64,000 nt of DNA from Phoronis australis. Its lineage: Eukaryota; Phoronida; Phoronidae. The stretch covers positions 186,001 through 250,000 of the forward strand of contig NMRA01000322.1 of assembly GCA_002633005.1 (NCBI GenBank), read 5' to 3'. The notes below the pieces were generated by a model, which was not told the DNA's origin, did no database searches, and saw only the letters and a program-made list of their open reading frames with translations. Made by a program: the position numbers and the translations under genes. This document shows positions 29,601 through 41,600 of the stretch, piece after piece. The first letter of the stretch is position 1. Each line of letters begins with the position of its first letter.

Positions 29601-32600
29601 TCTTAGCTACACGCACATTTTTGAGGCAAATGAAGAACCTGAATATGCAGTTAACCAAACGAAACTAAACCATTATCACCACAAGCTATTAAGACATAAA
29701 TTTCACAAAGCTGGTTTCTTAATTTAATTAAAGTGTTTAATGTACCATAACTAAATACACTGGTAAAACTTTTCTGTTTGTGGTGAGCAAAATCTCAATT
29801 TTGAATTCAGTCAAAAGGTTAAGTGAGGCCAAAACGGAAAACGCTAGTCTAGAAAGTTCAGGAAGAGAGTTTCAAAAATAATACTTTGCCTGAGTATGTA
29901 CGTGTGTGTAAGTGGATTAACACTTTGCAATTTTCTAAAAAAACATGTTATGAAGGGTACATCTGATAACTTGCCAAATATAATTTTGTTTGCAATTTTG
30001 TAAGCGCTTTTATCAATAGAAAGAACAAAAACACGACTCCGTGTTAAAAGCATTACATAAAAAGCCATTTTTATTACCAGCAGATGATGAGCCTGCACCA
30101 ACACTCGAACCAGCAGCGGACGAAGACAAAGCTACAAACGGTCAAAGACGATGAGACTGACAAGGCAAGCAAAACATGAGACTTTGGTGTTATTAGTAAA
30201 AGGACATTAAGAGCAAAGCACTCCATGATCATGGCGTCATTCCATCGGTAGATGTAAGTCAAAAACCAATGATATCATTAGGCAGGTGCAGCGGTTGTGC
30301 GTTGTGGGACAGGATGTTTCAAACTGGCCCCAGCAATTAATTTGAACATAACGGATGGTCGCAAATTGAGATATAGTGCCAATTTTCCAATCTTTCAACT
30401 TCACAGTTAACAAAAGGTAGATCACTTTAATTGTAATTTTGAAATTAAAATCCCTTTGCATATCCAGAATCAGGCCATTAATAATTGTTTCAATACAATT
30501 CCATACTAATGCCAGATCGTGAAACTAAAATACAAATTCGACACAGTAATGACGGTCTGATTTTCAAACAATAAGTATTGTGAAACATACAATTGATGGC
30601 TTGACACAAATAATTTAATAGCACCAGTTAATGCCATTTAGTAAGCGTTTTCATCAATAGGAAGAACAAAAATTTCAGCTCAATGTTAAAACAATACATA
30701 TAAGAAGCCATTTTTATTACCAGCAGACGATGAGCCCGCACCAACACTCGAAGAAGCAGCTGACGAAGACAAAGCTACAAACAGTCAAGCAGGACAAGAA
30801 TGACAAGACACTAGACAAACATGAGTCAAGACTGACAAGACACTTAACACACATGTATTAAGAATGACAAGACACTTAACGGACATGAATTAAGAATGAC
30901 AAGACACTCAACAAACATGTACTAAGAATGACAAGACACTTAAAAGACATGAATTAAGAATGACAAGACACTCAACAAACATGAATTAAGATTGTGGTGT
31001 TATCGGTAAAATGACATTATGAGTAAAACATTGCATAATCATGCCATCATTTCATCAGTAGATTTTTAAATTAATGTTTTTTCAATAAGTTGTATATTGA
31101 TAGCAAATTGTGAATGTAAAGAACGAATTTTACACCATTTTGTAGGTCAGATTTTCTAAAATTGCATATTGTGATATGTACACTTCATAGATTGACACAA
31201 ATGATTTTGATAGCACCAATTAATGCAATTTTGTAAGTGTCTTTATGAATAGGAAGAACAAAAATACAACTCAATGTTAAAAGCAATACATAACAGAAGC
31301 CATTTTTATTACCAGCAGATGATGAGCCTGCACCAACACTCGAAGCAGCAGCTGACGAAGACAAAGCTACAAACAGTCAAACGAGACAAGACTGACAAGG
31401 CACTCAACAAACATGTATTAAGAATGAAAAGACACTCAACAGATGCGAGTTAAGAATGACAAGACACTCAACAAACATGAATGAAGACTTTGATGTTATT
31501 AGTAAAAGGAAATTACGAGCAAAACACTGCATAACCATGCAGTCATTTCATCAATATATAGAAGTCAACCAATAATGGTATCGGGCATGTGCCGCGTTTG
31601 AGCGCAATAGAAATAATTGGGAAAGCTTGTTTCCAACTGGATCCTTAAAATATTTGAAACCGAATAGATGGCCGCAAATTGAGATATAGTGCCAATTCAC
31701 CAACTTTTCAACATCACAGTTCACAGAAGTTGGATCCTTTTAATTGTAATTTTAAAATCAAATTCCCTTCGCATATCCAGAACCAGGCCTTTAATAAATT
31801 TTTGAATGAATTAATGACAAATTGTGAATGTAAATAACAAACTCGACAATATAATGCCTATCGGATTTTCTAAAAATGCATATTGTGAAATGTACGATTG
31901 ATAGCTTGACACAAATACTTTCAGTAGCACCAATTAATGCAATTTTGTAAGCGATTACATCATTAGAAACAAAAAAGTGCTAATAAATGTTAAAAGCAAT
32001 ACATAACAGAAGCCATTTTGTTACCAGCAGATGATGAGCCTGCACCAACACTCGAAGCAGCAGCTGACGAAGACAAAGCTACAAACAGTCAAACAGGACA
32101 AGACTGACAAGTCACTCACCAAACATGTATTAAAATCGACAAGACACTCAACAAATATGAATTAAGACTTTGATGTTATTAGTAAAAGGACTTTGTGAGC
32201 AAAACACTACATAGTCATGGCGTCATTTCATCACTAGATGTAAGTCGACCAAATGATAGGATTGGACAAGTGCAGCGTTTGAGCGCATTAGAAATAATTG
32301 GAACCCCTTGTTTCCAACTGGTTCCTTGAAATAATTGGAGCCTAATGGATGACCGCAAATTGGGATACAGTGCTAATTTGCCAACCTTTTTTAACTTCAC
32401 AGTTTACAAAAGTTGTATCCCGTTAATTGTAATTTTAAAATCAAAGTCCCTTTGCATATCCAGAATCAGGGCATTGATAAAGTTTTCAATTAATTTGTAA
32501 ATCACTGACAAATTTTGAATGTAAATAACTAACTGGACATAATATGTCTCTCAGATTTTCTAAAAATCCATATTTTCAAACATACAATTGATATCTTGAC

Positions 32601-35600
32601 TCAAATAATTTTAGTAGCAATTTTGTATGCGTTTACATGAATAGAAAGAACACAAATACCACTCAGTGTTAAAAGCAATACATAAAAGAAGCCATTTTTA
32701 TTACCAGCAGATGATGAGCCTGCACCAACACTCGAAGCAGCAGCTGACGAAGACGAAGCTACAAACAGTCAAACACCACAAAACTGACAAGGCACTCGAC
32801 AAATATGAATTAAAACTTTGATGTTATTAGTAAAAGGACTTCGCATATCCAGAACCAGGCCTTTAATAAATTTTTGAATGAATTAATGACAAATTGTGAA
32901 TGTAAATAACAAACTCGACAATATAATGCCTATCGGATTTTCTAAAAATGCATATTGTGAAATGTACAATTGATAGCTTGACACAAATAATTTTAGTAGC
33001 ACCAATTAATGCAATTTTGTAAGCGTTTACATCAATAGAAAGAACAAAAATGCCACTCAGTGTTAAAAGCAATACATATAAGAAGAAACAATTGCGGCTG
33101 TTTGTTTCAAATTGGATTCTTAAGATAATAATAGATGGCTGCAAATTGAAATATAGTGACAATTTGCTAGTCTTTCATCTTCACAGTTCACAGACTTTGG
33201 ACCTCTTTAAATTCCAAAATCCCTTTGCATATCCGGAATCAGGTCATTAATATTTTTTCAATAAATTTGTACAATGACGACAAATTTTGAATGTGAAACA
33301 CGAACTCGAAAGCATTGTGTCTGTCGGATTTTGTAAAAATTAATATTGTGAAATGTACAATATATAGCCTGACTCAAATAATTTTAACAGTACTAATTAA
33401 TACAAATTTGTAAGCTTTTTGGTCAATAGAAAGAACAAAAATGCCACTCAGTGTTAAAAGCATTACATAAAAAGCCATTTTTATTACCAGCAGATGATGA
33501 GCCTGCACCAACACTCGAACCAGCAGCTGACGAAGACAAAGCTACAAACAGTCAAACACCACAAGACTGACAAGGCACTCGACAAACATGTATTAAGAAT
33601 AACAAGACACTTAACAGACATGAATTAAGAATGACAAGACACTCAAAAAACATGAATTAAAATTTTGTTGTTTTTTGTAAAATGACATTACGAGCAAAAC
33701 ATTGCATAATCATGCCGTCATTTCATCTGTAAATTTTTGAATTAATAATTTTTCAATAAATTTGTATATTGATAGAAAATTGTGAATGTGAAGAACGAAT
33801 TTGACAACATTATGTCAGTCGGGTTTTCTAAAATTGCATATTGTTAAATGTACAAGTAATACATTGACACTCAACAAACATGAATTAAAACTTTAATTTG
33901 ATGTTATTAGTTGAAAGAAATTACGAACAAAACACTGCATAACCTTTGGGTCATTTCATCAGTAGACGTAAGTCAACCAATAACGGTATAGGGCATGTGC
34001 AGCGCATTAGAAGTAACTGGGAAAGCTTGTTTCCAACTGGATCCTTAAAATATTTGGAACCGAATGGATGGCCGCAAATTGAGATATAGTGCCAAAACGT
34101 CAACCTTTTAACACCACAGATCACAGAAGTTGGATCTTTTTATTTGTAATTTTAAAATCAAATTCCTTTTGCATATCCAGAAACAGGCCATTACCAAATT
34201 TCTTAATACATTTGTAAATTAATGACAAATTGTGAATCTAAATAACGAACTCGACACCACTTTGTCTCTTGAATTTTCTAAAAATGCATATTGTGAAATG
34301 TACAATTGATAGCTTGAAACAAATAATTTTATTAGCACCAATTAATGCAATTTTGTAAGCGTTTACATCATTAGAAACAAAAAAATGCCACTCAGTGTTA
34401 AAAGCAATACATAAAAGAAGACATTTTTATTACCAGCAGATGATGAGCCTGCACCAACACTCGAACCAGCAGCGGACGAAGACAAAGCTACAAACAGTCA
34501 AACAGGACAAGACTGACAAGGCACTCAACAAACATGAATTTAGTCTGACAGGTCACTCACCAAACATGTATTAAGACCGACAAGACACTCAACAAACATG
34601 AATTAAGACTTTGATGTTATTAGTAAAAGCACTTTGCGAGCAAAACCCTGCATCATCATAGAGTCATTTCATCAGTAGATGTAAGTCGAACAAAGATAGT
34701 ATTGGGCAAGTACAGCGTTTGAGCGCATTAGAAATAATTGGGACCTCTTGTTTCCAACTGGATCCTTGAAATAATTGGAACGTAATGAATGGCCGCAAAT
34801 TGATATATAGTGCCAATTTGCCAACCTTTTAACTTCACAGTTCACAGAAGTTGTATTCCTTTAATTGTAATTTTAAAATCAAAATCACTTTGCATATCCA
34901 TAATCAGGGCATTAATAAATTTTTGAACAGATTTGTAAAATAATGACGACTTGTGAATGTAAATAACGAACTCGACAAAATTGTGTCTAAAAATCCATAT
35001 TCTCATATATGAAATTGACAGCTTGAAACAGACAATTATAGTAGCATCAAATAATGCAATTTGTAAGCGTTTACATCAATAGAAAGAACAAGAATGCCAC
35101 TCAGTGTTAAAAGCAATACATAAAAGAAGCCATTTTTATTACCAGCAGATGATGAGCCTGCACCAACACTTGAACCAGCAGCTGACGAAGACAAAGCTAC
35201 AAACAGTCAAACACCACAAGACTGACAAGGCATTCAATAAACATCAATTCAGACTGACAAGGCACTCAACAAACATGCATTAAGACTTTGATGTTATTAG
35301 CAAAAGGACTTTACGAGCAAAACACTGCATAATCATGCGGTAATTTCATCAGTAGATGCAAGTCGACCAATGATAGTATTGGACAAGTGCAGCGCTTGAG
35401 CGCATTAGAAATAATTGGGACCCCTTGTTTCCAACTGGATCCTTAAAATAATTAGAACGTAATAGATGGGGGCAATTTGAAATATAGTGGCAATTTGCCA
35501 ATCTTTCAACTTCAGAGTTCACAGAAGTTGGATTTCTTTCATTGCAATTTTAAAATAAAATTCCTTCTGCATATTCATAATTAGACCATTGGATATTTTT

Positions 35601-38600
35601 TCAATGAATTTGTACATTAATGAAAAATATTGAGTGTAAAAAACGAACTCGACACAGTTATTCCGTCGGATTATCTAAACATGCATATTGTGAAATGTAC
35701 AATTGATAGCTTGACACAGATAACATTAATAACCTCCATTAGTGCATTTAAATGAGTGATTTCATCAACAGCAAGAACAAAAATATCACTCAGTGTAAAG
35801 CAGTACATAAAAGAAGCCATTTTATTACCAGCAGATGATGAGCCTGCACCAACACTCGAAGCAGCAGCTGACGAAGACAAAGCTACAAACAGTCAAACAG
35901 GACAAGACTGACAAGGCACTCGACAAACATGAATTAAAACTTTGATGTTATTAGTAAAAGGACTTTGCAAGCAAAGCACTGCATCATCATAGAGTCATTT
36001 CATCAGTAGATATAAGTCGACCAAATACAGTATTGGGCAAGTACAGCGTTTGAGCGCATTAGAAATAATTGGGACCTCTTGTTTCCAACTGGATCCTTGA
36101 AATAATTGGAACGTAATTAATGGCCGCAAATTGATATATAGTGCCAATTTGCCAACCTTTTAACTTCACAGTTCACAGAAGTTGTATTCCTTTAATTGTA
36201 ATTTTAAAATCAAAGTCCCTTTGCATATCCATAATCAGGGCATTAATAAATTTTTGAACAGATTTGTAAAATAATGACGACTTGTGAATGTAAATAACGA
36301 ACTCGACAAAACTGTGTCTATAGGATTTTCTAAAAATCCATATTGTCAAATATGAAATTGATAGCTTGACACAAACAATTTTAGTAGCACCAAATAATAC
36401 AATTTTGTAAGCGTTTACATCAATAGAAAGAACAAAAATGCCACTCAGCGTTAAAAGCAGTACATAAAAGAAAACATTTTTATTACCAGCAGATGATGAG
36501 CCTGCACCAACACTTGAACCAGCAGCGGACGAAGACAAAGCTACAAACAGTCAAACACCAAAAGACTTACAAGGCATTCAATAAACATCAATTCAGACTG
36601 ACAAGGCACTCAACAAACATGCATTAAGACTTTGATGTTATTAGCAAAAGGACTTTACGAGCAAAACACTGCATAATCATGGCGTCATTTCATCACTAGA
36701 TGCAAGTCGACCAGTGATAGCATTGGGCAAGTCCAGCGTTTGAGCGCATTAGAAATAATTGGAACCTCTTGTTTCCAACTGGATCCTTAAAACAATTAGA
36801 ACGTAATAGATGGGGGCAATTTGAAATATAGTGGCAATTTGCCAATCTTTCAACTTCAGAGTTCACAGAAGTTGGATTTCTTTCATTACAATTTCAAAAT
36901 AAAATTCCTTCTACATATTCATAATTAGGCTATTGGATATTTTTTCAATGAATTTGTACATTGATGAAAAATCGTGAGTGTAAAAAAAACTCGACACTGT
37001 TAGTCCGTCGGATTTTCTAAGCATGCATATTGTGAAATGTACAATTGATAGCTTGAAACATGTAATATTAATAACCCCTATTAGTGCAATTAAATGAGTG
37101 ATTTCATCAACAGAAAGAAAAAACACAAAGTGTTAAAAGCAATACATAAATGAAGCCATTTTATTACCAGCAGATGATGAGCCGGCACCAACACTCGAAC
37201 CAGCAGTTGACGAAGACAAAGCTACAAACAGTCAAACAGGACAAGACTGACAAGGCACTCAACAAACGTGAAATAAGACTGACAAAGCACCCAACAAACA
37301 TTATTAAGGCTGACAAGACATTCAACAAACATGAATTAAGACTTTAATTTGATGTTATTAGTTGAAAGACTTTACGAGCAAAATATTGCATAATTGTGGC
37401 GTCATTTAATCAGTAGATGTAAGTCAAAAATGATATCATTAAGCCTGTGCAGCGCTTGTGCCTTGTAGAAACAATTGGGGCTATTTCTTTCAAAGTGGAT
37501 CCTTAAAAAAACTGAACGTAATGGACGGCCGAAAATTGAAATATAGTGCCAATTTGCTAATCTTTCGACTTCAGAGTTCACTGAAGTTGGATCTCTTTAA
37601 TTATAATTTTGAATTTTCCTTTGCATACCAAGAATCTTAATTGTTTCGATGCATTTGCACATAGAGGGCAGATAGGTATTAAAATGCAAATTTGACACAA
37701 TTATGTCTGTCGGATTTTCTAAGAATGAATACTGTGAAATGTACAATTATTAACTTGACACAAATGATTTTATTAGCACCCAATTAATGCAATTTTCTAA
37801 GTGTTTTCATCAATAGAAAGAACACAAAACCACTCAGTGTTAAAAGCTGCACATATAAGAAGCCATTTTTATTACCAGCTGACGATGAGCCGGCACCAAC
37901 ACTCGAAGCAGCGGCGGACGAAGACAAAGCTACAAACAGTCAAACAGGACAAGACTGACAAGACACTCGACAAACATGAGTTAAGACTGACATGGCACTC
38001 AACAAACATGAATTAAGACTGACAAGACACTGGACCATTAAAATAATTTGAACAAAATGGAGAGCCGCAAATTGAGATATAGCGCCAATTTGCTAGTCTT
38101 TCAACTTCACAATTCACAGAAGTTGGATCTCTTTAAATTCCAAAATCCCTTTGCATATCCTGAATCAGGCCATTAATATTTTTTCAATGAATTTGTACAA
38201 TGATGACAAATTGTGAATGTGAAAAACGAATTCGAAACCATTGCGTCTGTCGGATTTTGTAAAAATGCATATTGTGAAATGTACAATTGATAGCTTGACA
38301 CAAATAATTTTAATAGAACCAATTAATGCAATTTTGTAAGCGTTTACATCAATAGAAAGAACAAAAATGCCACTCAGTGTTAAAAGCAATACATATAAGA
38401 AGCCATTTTTATTACCAGCAGATGATGAGCCGGCACTAACACTCGAACCAGCAGCGGACGAAGACAAAGCTACAAACAGTCAAACACCACAAGACTGACA
38501 AGGCACTCAACAAACATGAATTAAGACTGACAAGGCACCCAACAAACATGAATTAAGATTGACAAGGGACTCAACAAACATGAATTAGGACATGGATGTT

Positions 38601-41600
38601 ATTAGCTGATGGACATGACGAGCAAAACACTACATAGTCATGGCGGTATTTCATCCGTAGATGTAAGTCAAAAACCATATATCATTAGGCATTTGCAGCG
38701 CTTCTTTCTTATAGAAACAATTGCGGCTGTTTGTTTCAAATTAAATTCTTAAGATAATAATAGATGGCTGCAAATTGAAATGTAGTGACAATTTGCTAGT
38801 CTTTCATCTTCACAGTTCACAGACTTTGGACCTCTTTAAATTCCAAAATCCCTTTGCATATCCGGAATCAGGTCATTAATATTTTTTCAATAAATTTGTA
38901 CAATGACGACAAATTTTGAATGTGAAACACGAACTCGAAAGCATTGTGTCTGTCGGATTTTGTAAAAATTAATATTGTGAAATGTACAATATATAGCCTG
39001 ACTCAAATAATTTTAACAGTACTAATTAATACAAATTTGTAAGCTTTTTGGTCAATAGAAAGAACAAAAATGCCACTCAGTGTTGAAAGCAATACATATA
39101 AGAAGCCATTTTTATTACCAGCAGATGATGAGCCTGCACCAACACTCGAACCAGCGGCGGACGAAGACAAAGCTACAAACAGTCAAACAGGAAAAGACTG
39201 ACAAGACACTCGACAAACATGAGTTAAGACTGACAAGGCACCCAACAAACATGAATTAAGATTGACAAGGGACTCAACAAACATGAGTTAGGACATGGAT
39301 GTTATTAGCTGATGGACATGACGAGCAAAACACTACATAGTCATGGCGGCATTTCATCCGTAGATGTAAGTGAAAAACCAACCATATCATTAGGCATGTG
39401 CAACGCTTGTTTGCTTTAGAAACAATTGCGGCTCTTTGTTTCAAATTGGATCCTTAAAATAAAAAACAGATGGCTGCAAATTGAAATATAGCGCCAATTT
39501 GGCAATTTTTCAACTTCACAAGTCACAGAAGTTGGCTCTCTTTAACTATAATTTTGAAATTAAAATCCCTTTCCATGCCGAGAATCAGGTAATTAATAAT
39601 TGTTTCAATACATTTCCGCAGATGGCAAATCGCGATACATGTATTGAAATGCATATTAGGCACCGTTACGTCTGCCGGATTTTTTAAAAATGAATATTGT
39701 GAAATGTATAATTTTAATAGCACTAATTAATGCAATTGAGTAATCGTTTTCAACTACTAAAAGAACAAAACTACCTCTCCTTGTCAAAAAGTAACACACA
39801 AAAGAAGCCAATTTTTATTACCAGCAGATGATGAGCCCGCAACAACACTCGAACCAGCAGCTGACGAAGACGAAGCTACAAACAGTCAAAGACGACAGCA
39901 CTGACCACGCTTTCAACAAATATGAAATAAAACTGACAAGGCACTCAACAATTATGACTGAGACTGACAAGGCACTCAACAAATATGAATTTAGACTGGT
40001 AAGGCACTCAACAAACATAGAATTGAGACACCAATGCCGTAAGTTTTCCTAATGCGATTCAATTCGAACGCACATGGGTGGTATTTCAAGCCTGGGCTGC
40101 ATTAGACATATCGGCATCCTAAACTTGTAATTAAATATTTGTTACGTAGAAGTAACGGAACTTGAGTAATGTACATCTGATTGCTTGGCGTGAATTATTT
40201 CTCAGCAGCATTTTACACAAGGTGTAAAATAAACGGCAAAAAACAACACTTCTTTTTTATAAAAGTTTTTAAAAGAAGCCATTTTATTACCAGCTGATGA
40301 TGAGACGTCACTAGCATTCAGAGCAGCGGAAGACGAAGCTACAAATAAACAAACAGGACCTTTCTGACAAGGCATTCAACACGTAAGACTGATAAGGCAT
40401 TCGACAAACATGACCAATACTTTGCATTGGACAAAGATTTTAGAATGATTACCTCGCACTTGATCCCGGATTGTTTTGAACGAAAGTGCGCTGATACCAT
40501 GTACCAAAAAGCATTTGTTATGGAAATGAACATGGACCAGAAAGGTTATGACTTTGAAAATCTTGAAATTCATCTTTGATAATTAAGTTTGTCAACAAAT
40601 AATTGGTAGGAAAGTTTAGGAATTAAGGTGAAAAGCAAAGCAGTTGCTTTTGATTGACCTGGTTTAATTTCTGCTCGCCATTGGTATATAGAAAGAGAAG
40701 GCAGTTGTAGAAATATGAGTTCGCTTACCTTGGCTGGTGGCGTTTACCGTCTGGGAAGCTCCCATCGAGGAGGAGCCTAAAACAGTCAAAAATAGCTTAA
40801 GCTGCAAGAGCGAGAGACACATGCAGTACCAAGTATTCAAATTCAATCTTAAATTTCATGAAAAACTTGTATGTAAAAGACATATTTGCAAAATCAACTG
40901 GACAGGCTTAGTCATGAGATTGGCTCGAAAGCTTTTTCAAACAGTTCATAAACATCAGCAATGATGCATTGCACAGACATTTAGTTTTCATGTGACTAGC
41001 TGACAGTGTATTAGCAATTATTACACGATGAATGATACTAATATTCTCCGACTGGCTGAAATGCAGTACGATAACTCCCGATATACCGCAATGTTGACCA
41101 ATGTGTCCGTGGAATACCGCTTTACGTTCATACCGCCTGAACATCAGACTTGACCAATCAGAAGCCTGACATCTACAAGAGCGGACGAAGTCAGTGCATC
41201 AAAGCGAAAAGAACAAGCTAATTTTATAAGAAACAAAAATCAGAGAAAATAAGCATCAATGGTCATGAAATAAAACAAATACAGACCTATCCCGCGAGCG
41301 TATCAGGTCATATGAGCATCAGGAAAGCGACGCTGTTTTCCCGCGGTCCATATGACATGATATCGCCCTCGTACATAGAAACGTTGTCAAAATTTACCGT
41401 TAACACTTGAAGTCGCATTAATGGTTGAACTTGAATTGGCGTTTACCGATGAAGACGCTGTCGCATTTGTCGATACAGTTGCATTCGCGTTTGTCGAAGA
41501 AGTTGCAGTTACATTTGATGCACTTGAACTCGCATTTGATGCTGCAGTTGATGTAGCCTGCACCGCCGATGACGATCCTGTAATAAAACACATACATCAG

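Larger units (their letters stand above)
30078..40338 (-). repeat. Tandem array of 16 micro-exon units (Ser/Ala/Gly-rich)
   Basis: Sixteen units of about 470-950 bp (mostly 590-710 bp) follow one another, each with one short exon and its intron. A seventeenth copy of the exon lies apart at 25395. Exons are 54 nt except the first in gene order (48 nt, 40291-40338). Each starts after GTTTGTAG-type acceptors and ends at G|GTAATA. The consensus product is 18 residues, [18 protein letters not shown]. Copies differ at few positions, many synonymously, while the introns carry more changes and indels. All copies are phase 1-1 and open. One unit between 32.8 and 33.4 kb has lost its exon. Confidence 0.85.

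Noticed and set aside
30078-40338. Regular array of short similar segments that could be mistaken for a CRISPR array
   Set aside because: Repeats are 54 nt with splice borders and open phase 1-1 frames, spacers are 0.4-0.9 kb and similar to each other, and the context is a eukaryotic gene.
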